Shown one piece after another: positions 44,103 through 55,725 of a stretch of 64,000 nt of DNA. The DNA comes from Cladochytrium replicatum (Eukaryota > Chytridiomycota > Chytridiomycetes > Cladochytriales > Cladochytriaceae). The notes beneath the pieces are model-generated. The model was not told the origin of the DNA, did not search any database, and saw nothing but the letters and a program-made list of their open reading frames with translations. The position numbers and the translations under genes were made by a program. Position 1 is the stretch's first letter; each line of letters starts with the position of its first letter. The stretch covers positions 107,772 to 171,771 of the forward strand of contig JAHLKD010000111.1 in the NCBI GenBank assembly GCA_025526935.1, given 5' to 3'.

Positions 44103-44784
44103 CTACATATATTTTCTTGAGGTCCAGTTACCCAGTCGTTTAGTGTAAGCGTCGAGCTCGATTGCGATCGTTTCGATCTCCGACACCTGCCTCTCAATCT
44201 CATCAATCTGCTTCACGTACGGCTCCATTTCGTCATCTGAAAATCAAGCAGCCATAAATTTGAAGTGTCCGTCGTCGCGGCTTGCCGTTCACATACATAA
44301 CGAACGTAGTTGTGAGGAGAACCCAACGAGATTCTGTGCCGTCAGCTCATACTCTGCATATCGGTCCCGTATCTGAACGTTCATGGCTTCCATCAATGCA
44401 TACTCCTGTCCCGCAGCTGGATACCATCCACCACCAGTCGATTTAGAATTAGTCTGAAACTTCCCCTCAATAACACCTTACAAGTAATCTCAGCTTTCAC
44501 GTCATCGGATACCTACGCTTTGCAAGTGTCAAATGCCAAGAAACCGCGAGCACCACATAAGGGGCAGAAAACGTTTATACCTTTCCCAGCAGCTCGACAA
44601 CGAGATCCTGCGCGACTTTACCGAGCCGTTTGGATTGCTGCTCGGCGGGGGTTGATTCCGAAACCGAGGAGGGTGGAGATGGACGCGGCGGTGTCTCTGT
44701 TAGCGATGCAGCGGCATTGCTGGTCTTTTTCTGTGACGACCGCCCGGTCAGCCTGCTCGGCGACTCTCTGGTTGAGGTTGACAT
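44103..44784 (-). CDS. BLOC1S2: BLOC-1 subunit 2 (BLOS2)
   Basis: Four exons: 44784-44581, 44512-44482, 44416-44297, 44236-44103; 162 residues (human 142). BLOC-1 is an octameric coiled-coil complex of endosome and lysosome-related traffic; BLOS2 is shared with BORC in animals. After a Ser/Thr-rich N-terminus, KVSDDVKAEIT-SAGQEYALMEAMN spans the second intron and matches the GELTATSEDYKLLENMN region of human BLOS2. RYAEYELTAQNL and then the heptad-rich YDEMEPYVKQIDEIERQV and ELDAYTKRLG match the conserved C-terminal coiled coil. The tiny 31-nt exon is fixed by frame and similarity. Divergent from the gene at 44908 (123 bp). Confidence 0.85.
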
Positions 44785-44907
44785 TTAGTGGATTTTTGAA
44801 CTTTAACTTTGTACCACGTGACTGGCTGCACCGCACACAAAAAATTTCAACCGACGAAAAATAAAATTTGACACTCCGGCCACCCCCAAAACTTCATCAC
44901 AGCACTG

Positions 44908-46704
44908 ATGGCAGACGAGAAGCGAGCCATCGCTGGATCTCAGAACCCGTTCGAGAGCCCCCTGGATAGACCCGGATCATCGCAGCAAATTCCGCCATCA
45001 CGCCCATCATCGTCCACTGACCAACCACAAAACCCCTTCGCGAGCCCCGAGGACGTCCTTGCTTCACCAGCACCCGCGATCGAAGCTCCACCTGCCTACA
45101 CCCTCGGACGAAGCAGCGCCCTTTCAACTTTAAGCTCGTCCCAGAATGCCGTTGTGGTGTCGGACAGTATCTTGATGGCGCCGCCCCCGATAGCTGAGCA
45201 GAGTCACACTCCATTCAATAGCCCTCCGAGGTACACGATTGCGATCGGGGAGCGGTTCCAGTTGCCGCAGTTTGTGGATAAGAACATGAAACAAGCGCGA
45301 AGACCGCGAAAGCTGCTCATCATGGCTGTTCTCTGTGGTATGTTCTTCCGAAAGACCACCCTATTTGATACAGCCTTTATTCAACATCTGTAAATACCCC
45401 CAGCTATACCCGTCATCATATTCTCTGTTATAGTCGCAGCAGTGATGATGCGTCCAGGCTCAAGTCCTAATGCAGCCGGCAATGGGAACGGAAACGGCAC
45501 CAATGTTCCAACAGGATTGAATCTCAAACAACTAAATTCTTACACGTTTGCCGGTGCTAAACTCCCTACGGACACAGGGCGCCATGTAACCGCAAGTGAC
45601 AGCTTTGCGGTCGCTACTTTGGACAGTGTTGCTTCTTTGAACGGCGCGAGTGCGTTAGGTGGAGTCAGTTTCACTGGGGACAAAGTCTGGTAAATTTGTC
45701 TTGATCATTCCATGATTTATGACCAAACTGATCAGAAAATTAGGCTTCAAGAGATTGAGCCCGGAGTGAAGATCACACATCTGACACATTACGTCAACAA
45801 TACCTTTATCGCAGTCAACACAACGTCCGCGGGCGTCTGCATCGTTCTCTTGAATCTGGACGGTTCTAGTGGCAAACTAATCGCCTTCAAATCTCTGAAT
45901 ATCACAAGGACCTTCCCACAGGATTTCCGTCGTCCGGTGATAAACACGTCCATCTACCTCACGAAAAAATATGCGGAGCACACTTTATACGTCGCCATGG
46001 CAGACAGCGGATCGACCACGTACATCAAGCGCATGGACGTTCCTGGCCTCGAGATAGACGCCGAGTCGATCATCAAACCAAACAACCTGGGCTACTACCG
46101 CTTCGCCGAGACCGTTGGAAACGCAGACATGGCGTCCATCAACCTCAACTCTGCAATTCTAATGCTTCCCTCCGTCGCGCCGTCGATCGCCGAGAGATCG
46201 ATTGCGTATTTCATCCCGAATGCATTGGACGTGGTTTTCCCGGCCCTCACCCCGCCCTCGCCGTTCCGGTTCCTCGGCGCGCCGTTCCGCGCATCGAGTG
46301 CGCCGAATCTGGCTGGGATCATTGTGATGGGAGATAAAGCCGCGATCGCGGCGGATGCAACTTCGGCTTCATCGTCGCCGCACGAGTATATGATCTACCC
46401 GGCGGCGATCAACGACACGTTTTCGTGGTACTACGGGCAACAAAGCTACAGAAATGAAAAACTGAACGAGGTCGTGCTGCATTCGTCTGGGAAGTGGACA
46501 CTGGAGGGTTTTGAGGACCATGTTTTGTTGAAGGAGTTTGTAGATAAGACGACGGCGGCGGGAAGCGCAAGCAGGCCGGTGTACAGATTCGCGACGGATT
46601 ACGCGGTTGAGTCGATCGCGAGCTCGGGAAGCTCGAGCGTTTTTGTGGTGGGAGTGAAAGGTTCGAGCGTTGTTGTTTCAATCTTGAACGTGGAGAGCCC
46701 GTGA
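44908..46704 (+). CDS. PPx Y-tailed type II membrane protein, divergent family copy H
   Basis: Exons 44908-45337, 45404-45689, 45744-46704; 558 residues. The cytosolic tail has two NPF motifs (SQNPFESP, PQNPFASP), which in yeast and animals bind EH domains of endocytic adaptors. It also has PPxY in EAPPAYTL and SPPRYTI. A basic QARRPRKLL precedes the helix LIMAVLCAIPVIIFSVIVAA. Outer blocks shared with copies A and C: GYYRFAETVG, ILMLPSVAPS, FLGAPFR, GIIVMGDKAAIAAD, LNEVVLHSSGKWTLEGFED and YAVESIAS. Same intron count and phases as copies A and C. The NPF plus PPxY combination points to endocytic or ubiquitin-sorting contacts (inference); the outer domain is unidentified. Confidence 0.82.
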
Positions 46705-46895
46705 ACGTTCACTGATGCCTGTTGTTTTCAGCTGCAACACTCTTCAAATTAGATCCCTTCTTTTTGGTTACGAAGTTTTCAAAGTGCATTTAGTGATCAT
46801 GTTCAAGAGACGAATCAAGAAAAAAAGCCGTCACAAGAAAGCAATACGATTGCAAAAATCATTGGATTTGCTTCAGATCAAATCTTATCCTCTTT

Positions 46896-47850
46896 CTACA
46901 GCTCGTCATGACCGTGCTCTTCCGCCTCCACGGCGACATACTCCCCGCCATCTTCATCCCCTGAACCATACGACGTCTCCACGTCCGCAGGCGGCACGCC
47001 GAACTTCACCCTATCATGCACGATGTCGTCTGCTTTGCTACGAACGTAATCCCACAAACTCGTGATGTCGTGCTCGCTCTGGTACTCCTCAACGAGCTTA
47101 CCCTTGTGGTAGAACAGAATGGTTGGGTATCCGTCTGAGCCCTGTTCAGCACAAAAGTTGTGGATTTCGGTACAGTCCATCTTTGCGATTCTGAGACGGT
47201 GGGTCGCGAGAACATTGTACTTCTTGGCCAGATTTTGGATCTGCAGCCATTTAGGCGTCAACCTGCGAAAAAGAAAATAAGCACAATCAGATGTAGCAGT
47301 AATGGAAATAATACCTCTTGCAGAACCCGCAAAACTTGTCCCCAAAGAACACAATCCAGCTAATCCCGCTCTCTGGATCCAGTACCTCCTTCTCAAAGAC
47401 CTCGTCGTCCACAAACTCGATGGAAAGGTCCGCTTGCTCCGCACGGTCGTCGATTTCGTCTAGCGTCAACCGACGCTTATTGAGCACTTTCGGCTGCGTT
47501 AGCGCTGGCGGGGGTGGTGGTGGGTGAGCGTCCAAGATCGTCGAAGCTGGGGTTGCCGAGCTCGAGATCCCCGGCGTCGGGGATTGAGTGACCGCACTGG
47601 TTGGGGTTTCTGCCGCTGGAGCATCATCAACCGCTGTGGTCACAACAGGTGCGGTTATTGCGGTTGCGGCCATGTTTGCACTCTGCTTTGGCAGTAAGGT
47701 CTCGACCTCTCTCAACGAGGTCTGCTTGACCCTCGCAGCCTTTTTCGTGACAGCCTTGCGCTTCTTTGAAGCAGCAGCGAGTGCCGGATCAGCGCATGCG
47801 AGGATTACCAGGACCAGAAAAACGACGAGGAAGACGCGACGAGCGAGCAT
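46896..47850 (-). CDS. ER thioredoxin-like (PDI-family) protein with HDEL
   Basis: Exons 47850-47315 and 47262-46896; 300 residues. Signal peptide MLARRVFLVVFLVLVILACADPALA, then a Lys-rich and Thr/Pro/Ala-rich linker of about 120 residues. One thioredoxin fold follows: ISWIVFFGDKFCGFCKRLTP with a CGFC redox centre (the second exon supplies LTPKW), AKMDCTEIHNFC and DGYPTILFYHKG, which contains the cis-Pro. The protein ends in HGHDEL, the fungal ER retention signal. Predicted soluble ER oxidoreductase that forms or exchanges disulfides. Classical PDI has two such domains; the single domain and long linker make this a short PDI-like member. It is divergent from the kinase gene, with only 38 bp between start codons. 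Confidence 0.9.
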
Positions 47851-47888
47851 TGGGAAATCGCGTGCCACGAACAGGAAATTTGAACGAG

Positions 47889-50800
47889 ATGACTGGAGAG
47901 ACAAAAGAGGAGAGGAAGGGCAAGGGACAGCCGGTCGAACCTTGGGAACTGAACAGGAGCGAGGTGGAGGCGGACGAGAATGACCCGTCAACGCTGCTGG
48001 GCGAAGGCTCGTTCGGCCAAGTCAGAGCTGGTGTATGTGTTCTATCACAAATAGCTGCCATTGCAACTGATGGGAATTATTGCTAGAGATGGCAGGGACA
48101 CAGTGTAGCTATTAAACGGCTACTGCCCAAGCACCATGGCAAGGAAATGATCGATGCATTCGTCAACGAGATCCGTGTGTGGCATCCGCTGCGACATCCG
48201 AATGTGTTGCTGCTCTACGGAGCATGTGTATACAATACCAAGGATCCCATCATGGTGATGGAACTCATGGACACGAATTTGCTTACCGTACGATCGTTGC
48301 CTAATGATTCACAGTTCCCTCCTTAACACTAAAAATTGCAGAGACTTCAAAAGGGTCCAGCGTTGCCATGCAAAGACGTTCTCCGCACCATCCACGAGAT
48401 CGCACTCGGAATGAACTTCCTCCACACCCGATGGAAGCCCGTCCTCCACGGCGACCTCAAAACAGCCAATATCCTTCTCAACTCCAAAGGCACCGTCAAA
48501 ATCTCCGACTTTGGATTCGCACGCCTCAGAGCCGCTTCCTCCGCCCTATCTTCCGGAATTGGCCTCTCATCGTCATCAGCCCCGCTCGCGCGCGCATCTT
48601 CCCGGGATCCGAACGCCATCACGACGAGCGGGGACCCATCCCAGAATCCAAGTCCAACAACGCGGCCCGTACCCACCCCGCAAAACGCGCAGGCGAACAA
48701 AGGAGGGGGAACCTATTTTTGGATGTCGCCCGAGAGACTTAAAGGCGGGCTTTTGAAACCGGAAGTCGACATCTACGCGTTTGCGATGACTTGCTACGAG
48801 ATCATATCTGGTGGGAGGATCCCTTTCGCCGACAGCGTGTTTGATCTTGCGCAGTTAGTGGATTACGTGGTGTACCAGTCACGACGGCCGGCTCGACCTC
48901 CTCCGCGTGAGGGAGACGATACCCCGCCGCATATTGCGCGACTATTGTGGACGATGGTGGAACGGTGTTGGGACCAAACGCCGGCGAATCGCCCCCCGTT
49001 TGTGGATATCATTTGGTTCGTCGAGTGCTTGCAATCGAACACCGACCCATTCACGCATCCGAATTTACAAAACACGCATTTCATTCATGTACAGGCTACC
49101 CAAACACCGCAACAACAGACAGCGCAGCCACCTGGGCAATCCGAGTCCGTGGCACGGCAGGCGCGCGCGGTCCTGGACGCGCTGATTCGGACAAACTCGC
49201 AGGCGGCCGACGCTTGGATCTCGTGTTTCGGAGCGGAGACCTGGGAGGTGGACTTCACGTCGTTCTTTGCAGCGATGGATCTCGAATTGTTGCCCGAGGG
49301 TGTGACGGTGGACAGAAGGGTGCTGAGAGCCCACATTGATCCTGAGGAGCGCATGCCTTGCATGACACTTGGATTGTTTCGCATTGTGACGCAAAAGGCT
49401 CGAACCCTCAAAGACGCCTTCCAACGATTCTCAAAGGTAAGATTTGCTGGAGCAATATTTGTCCGTTGAAACCTGCTAAGGCGTTACTTTCGCATTTTAG
49501 CCCCTCACGCCGTCCCCTAAACCATCTTCGCCACCGGGACGTACCAATGCACCACCAGCGCTCAGCACGTCATCTCGACTCGCGCTGGACCAACTTAGCA
49601 GAGAAAACCGCGCCGCCTATGATTTCTGGGTATCAAATTTCGTAGATGGGCAGGAACCGACGTGGCATGAGTTTCTGCTTGCACTTTCGCAGGAGTTTGA
49701 TTCGATGAATGCTGTTGGCGGGTCACTCGATCGGGACGCGGTTCGACGGTACATGGATCCCGATGGTGCTGTGGATCGGGTGTCGAGCACTTTGTTCCGC
49801 ATCGTGACCCGAAAGTCTCGGGATTTATCTGGCGCTTTCCGGAGATTCATAGCTGGGGTGCGTTTCGATTGTTTCGAATCATGGTAGAAGTTGATTAATA
49901 GGTTTTGTTTCAAGGGTGAAGGTGTGCCAGGGTCACAACCGGCAACGCCGGCATTGCCAGCTTCGAATAGGCGACCGGGTGAAGAATCTGGGTTCGTCGA
50001 CGACGAGTTTCGGTCGAGCGCATTGAACAGCATGATGGTCGATAGCTTGAATCTTGGCTCCGGTGCTGCGTCGACATCTGCCTCTGGCGCCATCCGGAAC
50101 AATGATAGAGAAAAGGACATACTGATCGGGATTTCGTGTGGAGGGCTGTTCTCAGCTTATCGCGACATCATCAGATTAATGCGAGAACAGGTGGGCACGC
50201 TGATTGAATAGTTTTGATAACCTACATCGCTGAGTATGCCATAGAACCTCTCCATTGCTCGAGTCGGTGAATACCTCCGAAAATTGGTGGCGACGTTGAT
50301 CTCGTCGGAGGTCCCCCGTTTCGAGACGTTCTTGCAACGGGCAGTTCCGGGCTCCATCGCTGCGGAAGCCTTGGACGCACTCAACTCGTCCATGATACCT
50401 TTCGAGCTCCATTGGCAAGACCCTGACATCCATGTTGCGTCGGCGAGGATCCTGGTCTCGCATTTGAGGGCGAATGAACGTGCGCACGCCGCTCGTATAT
50501 CTGAGCTTCTTGAGGTAAGAAAATGGAAAGCGGAGCAAAGAAACGAGGTTCACAGGAATCTGCTTTAGCACGAACTCAGCTCCGTGCTTTCTACAGCTTT
50601 GACTGCACGAGCGTCGACAACATCCCCGCTTCCCCCGCCAGGTTCATCGCTGACCGCCGGCGGCACGGTATCCGTTCTATCTTCTGTTGGTTCACCAAGC
50701 GCTGTCACATCCACCACCATCACCACGACCGCGGAACAGGTTATCCGCGCATATTCCCTAATTCAGCACATGCACTCCGAGTTTGCGATCATTTGGGAAA

Positions 50801-52754
50801 AGTTGGAGGAAACACTTACGAGAAGTAATGTGGGAGACGGCAAAGGAGGCATCGAGCTTGTCGCAGAAACGATTGCACAAAATGTATACCTTACTTGCAC
50901 TTCACTTTTGGATGTTTCGATGGAACTTACGATGACGGATTTCTAGATTGCATTGTGGGAGCCGGTAATGTGCTGGCTGGACGCGTGGCGCGATGCGTTT
51001 GTAACGGAGTGGGGGTTCAACGAAGCTTGGGGACGGCTCAATATTCCTACTGGTTCCTCGGTGAGAGCACCTTCTTCAGACGAAAGCGGGAGCTCGAATG
51101 TGAGAAAACCGCACCACAGTCTCGTTTTCTCTTGTCTCTGAAATATGTTGTGTTTTAGGGACCAGGGTACCCCTCGCGATTCCACAAGATACCGCTTTCG
51201 TTTTTCTCCCCCATTGCGCACATTCTCAAAATGCGGATGCTCCTGCAACAACTTGTCAGCCAAGCCGGGACCGTTTTGAGTGATGCTAGTACCTTTGTCG
51301 ATCTTCTTGCAAACATGGCATGTGGAACGTTTGTGGATATTTTTGCTGCGCGTCGATGTGCGGAACTCGTGTGGTTCACGTACTCTGATCCGGGATCAAT
51401 GGACGCGTGCTCGGTGAGGCTGCATGTTGATGATGGTGACGCAACCAATTAACTTGTCCATTTAGACAATCTACGCACCTTCTCGGTGCCTTCTTGGCCA
51501 CTTTGCAGTGTCGATTGCAACTGACGTTGAAGCAGGATCTGATGCTACGGTTGGAGCTACATCGTTGGTTGCAGCCCACTTGCTGTTATACTCTGATGTG
51601 CTGGTGATTCTCGACGATTTGGGGCAGGATGGCACTGGTGTTGAGGGAGGTGGATTGCGGTGGAAGATACGCTCGATCTTTGATCTTTGGAACATTGTCG
51701 TCAGAGACAAAGATGATTATGTTGGCAGCGTGAAAAGTTTGTTCTTGACCCGGTCTTTCCCTCTGCCGAAACTGACTCGTTTTGCAATTTTACATCTGCA
51801 GATCCGAATGCGGACGATTACACCCTCGAAATCAGAGGTACACAATCACTGTACAGCTCCAAGTCGATGACGATTGTCTACGGGAACTGCAGCGATCGAT
51901 CAAATGACAGCCCACGAGATGGATCGATTTTCTTACAATTACAGATGTCTCTAAATTGTGGGCGGGCGTTTGCATCTGCATTCAGGGCTGCGAAACGACG
52001 CCTCAACGAGTGTGTCGGCGAGTGGGACGGCGGTGGATGGCTTTTGAAACCACCCGGGACTGTTCGTTCTTTCCGGACGGAGAGCATGGTTGGAGACGGC
52101 CCATCGTTGGTTGGACGAGTGGTTCGGGTTTGGGGTGAGTTCAATGTTGGGTCAACATGGCAGCTATCACTTCGAAAGGGGGATTGGTGCGAAGTCGTCA
52201 ACAGGTATACGCAGCAAGAAGGCACAGTATGTTTTCTAAACAAGTTCTCAAGATTCAACGACTCTCTTGGACGATATTGGGTAGTTGGACGATCGACACG
52301 CACGAACCGGGTTGGACTTGTCCCCATTACTCGACTTAGCCCTGCATATGGACACCAACGCTTAACAGTCGCCCCTGCGTCTACGGACGGAATCTACACC
52401 GTCCACGCCGCATATCCCAAAACGTCCCCATCGAGTCCTGCAAACCTGACACCTGAGCACCCACTGCATATGTCATTGGCAGTGGATGAGCAAGTTCATC
52501 TTCTATATCACAGCATCCGCAATCATCTCTATGTATACGGCCGGAAAGTATCGACACTTGAAGAAGGCTGGTTCCCAATATTTGGAACGGTTAAGGGAGC
52601 GTTCAAGGTCGTTGGGCGACTACCTGATGCGGAGGTTGGTAGCTGGATCGATGTGGATGCTGTGTATGGATTTGAGCTTGTGCGGGGTACAAAGCGAGGC
52701 GGTTCCCGGAAAGTGAAAGTTCCCCTTTTCAAATTGGACGCTGTGGTGATTTGA
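47889..52754 (+). CDS. Tyrosine-kinase-like (TKL) kinase with repeats and C-terminal SH3 domains
   Basis: Twelve exons: 47889-48032, 48087-48287, 48342-49436, 49501-49857, 49915-50190, 50245-50514, 50569-50883, 50947-51099, 51159-51413, 51466-51736, 51802-52204, 52253-52754; 1,413 residues. Kinase (about 30-330): LGEGSFGQV, VAIKR, HGDLKTANILL, DFGFARL, WMSPERL and RPPFVDI, of TKL type, with a 60-residue Ser-rich insert after DFG. Two copies of an unnamed ~100-residue unit follow (WEVDFTSFFAAMDLEL ... LFRIVTQKARTLKDAFQRF and TWHEFLLALSQEF ... LFRIVTRKSRDLSGAFRRF). A long helical region comes next, then VGSVKNPNADDYTLEIRG, possibly the end of a PH fold. Two SH3-like domains close the protein (GRVVRVWGEF ... 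GLVPITRL and YTVHAAYP ... GWFPIFG). Splicing out 52205-52252, which is in frame, restores the first SH3. Likely signalling kinase; pathway unknown. Confidence 0.82.
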
Positions 52755-53293
52755 TAATGTTAAGGATGTGAATACCGAAGTGACGATCGATCGATCTATC
52801 TGAACACAATCCCATGGGAGACTTGGGTGACACTGTCTGGTGATTATACGGAAGGGGCAGTCGGCATCCCCCATTACGCTTTGCACTTCCCCCGCATCCC
52901 TCTTTCTCAAGATCCACCGACCTAAACTCCAGGAAGATTTGCGCTGTTGTTTACATATTATGCAGCCAGATTTTGTTTCGTTGGATACTTTGGTTGTTTC
53001 CGCTATTCCTCACTCGTTTCTATTGCTGATGTAACCATTACAGCCGCATTTTTATCTCATTTTCGTCATTTGTATGACTTCTTACTCTATGTTTATTATC
53101 TTTGTTAGCATTGTTTCAGTGCAGTTTCTTGGAATACAACTCAACTTAATATACAATGCCATTGTTGAAGTTTTGCATTTCAACAAGGTACTTTTGAGAT
53201 ATTCATTGTGTGTGTGTGTGTGATGGGGTGTAGTTATTGGCAGTAATTCCCCCATAATATGTGGTCTTTTTGGTTGCATCGCCTCACTTTGTA
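52755..53293. other. intergenic between kinase gene and LINE array
   Basis: No gene supported. It holds the kinase 3' UTR and a (TG)n microsatellite at 53206-53222, about 70 bp from the broken 3' end of the first LINE. Confidence 0.5.
53206..53222 (+). repeat. (TG)n microsatellite
   Basis: Eight TG units next to the truncated LINE end. Confidence 0.85.
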
Positions 53294-55725
53294 AGCCTGA
53301 ACTCAAATGTAGGAATTTGCGCAAGCAGCAACAAGCCAACATGTGAAACTATATGGGCAAGCGAAAATAGATGACACAGTGCATGGCTCAAGCACTGGAG
53401 CTGAGCAGCAGAAGGCCGAATAAGTGCTAAACCAAACTCAAGTGAAAGTTGAATAAAAGACAGAAACACCGACCTGGCAACACGAGGAGCAGACCCACCA
53501 TAAGGTGCAAAAGATGCAATGAGGCACAAGCCTTATCTAAGGGATGATCAATAGTTGCAGCAAGATCAAACCCTGCAATGGTAAAACAGTGACCAAGGTA
53601 CCTAAAAGAAACCTCGACAGGGAGGGCAAGCAAAGTCTTAGCAAATTTTAAATGCACGTTGGGCTTGCTCGGGGTGGCTTGCTCGGGGTGGCAGAAAACA
53701 AAGCTGTCTTCAGCAAGAACCAACGAATTGAAGAGCAATGATCAAACATACTCATCAAAACAGAGATCGAACGGTTTGGAATTCTAGGAAATTGACGAAT
53801 ACGTCCCCACAAAAGAGGCCTATGCACAGTATCATACGCTCCGTTAATATCTAAGAAAACAACACAATAAGGCAGAGCAGTGCGGGAAGCCTGTCGAAGG
53901 GAGTATCTAATGCAAAAACACACTCAACACCTGAACGATTGGCCTGGAAACCAGCTTGGGCAGGATCAAGTTTACCAACATAAGCTACAAGCATAGGAAG
54001 CAGGATACGCTCAAAGATTTTTCTATCAACATTGGTTAAAGTAATGGGGCGGTACTGACTAATATCACCAATAGAACCCTTATTCTTCCAAACAGGCAAC
54101 AACAAGCCAGCATTCCAGGCAGAGGGCGACAAACCTGAACGGAAAATAGCGTTTGAAAGTTGAACAAAAAGGATAGCAACATCAGAAGCTAACGGCTTAA
54201 ATAACTCAGCTGGAATATGGTTTGGGCCAGGAGCAGAGTTGTTTGGGGAAGAACGAATAGCACAAACAAAGTCACTAACACTAACTGACACAGAATCATT
54301 CAGCGCATGTAGACAAACGTGTTCTGCACTGGCAGAGGATTGTGCAAACTGAGTCTGATAAACGGAGGCAAAGTGATTGCGATAATGAGATAAAGAGGCA
54401 GGATCAGAGAATAAACCACTTGCAGCTGAGCGCCGTTGATGACACCTACGCGCAGTGGAAAGAACTTTGCTAACCTCGGTTAAAGAACTAGGAGAAGAAC
54501 TAAACATATTGTCGCCAGAAGCCTCTCGAGCTCGCTGAGAGAGGGACCAAGTACGAAAAGCTTTGACACGCTCACGCGATAGCCGGTCACGCTCCAAGCG
54601 GCAATACTCAACTAAAACAGGATCTGGATCATCACAGGAAGAAACAGCTAAATAGTGCTTATGAGCAAGTAAGTAGCTCCGTCGCAAGGCCACTAAATGC
54701 GGCGGCAACAATGGCAGGGCAGGGCGACGGCGAACTAAACTGGGGGGTCCAATGACACAAGCAGCACAGGAAGTAACAAAGGACAAAATAATATCCAATG
54801 CAGAGTCAATACATCCCTGTGCAACATCCACAGACATTTGGGCAAAGGCGGGAGCTTCTAAAATTGGACTGAGTGCAGCATTGACATCAGCAAGGGTGGG
54901 ATCAAAAAACAAATGTCCCACATCCTCCATTGCTTGAAAGACAGCAGGTTCACGCAACAGATGAGCAGCCCAGCGCTTGTGGGGGGGTGCAGCAGAGGTG
55001 GCATTGGGAGGAGCAAATGAAAAAACAGCTGTAACCGGAAAATGGTCAGAAGCCCAAGGCATAAACTCGCCGTCGGCTAGACGACTATGAACTATGTAAG
55101 AAATAGGATCACATTGAAGCAGAGGATTGACAAACAACAAATCTATAATGGAGTCACCATTGCGAGAAGAAAATGTGGGGTTATGACAGGAAGGGTGCTT
55201 AACTAGAGAGAAACTAGCAGCAGAAATAAATTGCTCAAACAACCTACCCCTACGATTTGAAGAATGATCACCAGTAGCTAAAAAACGGGCATTGAAATCG
55301 CCCAACAAAAGAACAGGGCACAGAGACGACGGGACATGTTGAGGAAGTGAAGCAATAAACTCTTCAAGGAAGGGGTCCTGAGCAATAGCACACGGAGGCA
55401 AATAATACCCTCCAACCAAAAGCCCACGAAATGTAAACCATAGAGAGGTGCCACCATAACTAGAAACGAGACGGAAATCAGAAGCTCTACAAAGACTGCG
55501 ATTGATCAAGACTCCCACACCAGCCCGTCGTGTACCCGATGACCCAGGAGAAAAACGAGTGTCAAAAATCAAATCTGGAGAAGGCAGCGGGTCTAAAGGA
55601 AAAAGGTGTGTTTCAGTCAGGAGCAGAAAAACAATGTGATTTGCGCGCATAAAGCGAAACAGTGAATCAAGAACTCCAAAGCTCAAATTGCGACAATTGA
55701 AGGTACCAACTCGAACACTAATCAT
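53294..55725 (-). pseudogene. LINE copy 1 ORF2, broken endonuclease-reverse transcriptase
   Basis: The endonuclease and the first RT blocks are open from ATG 55725 to 53851 (VGTFNCRNL, LTETHLFP, LGDFNARF, ASDHFPV, QYRPITLTNVDRK, AQAGFQANRSG). A one-base deletion near 53910 shifts the frame. FLDINGAYDTVHRPLL follows in another frame, and a further deletion removes the stretch that carries the catalytic FADD box of copy 2. Isolated fragments (LPVEVSFRYLGH, LEFGLALIRPS, AQIPTFEFRL) appear in changing frames down to the truncation at 53294. The protein cannot be active. Confidence 0.9.

Noticed and set aside
44451-44481. A 23-nt intron in BLOC1S2 (GTGTTATT to TTTCAG)
   Set aside because: Too short, and it leaves a 20-residue insertion; a GTAAGG donor with the CCAG acceptor at 44417 gives a normal length and restores family similarity.
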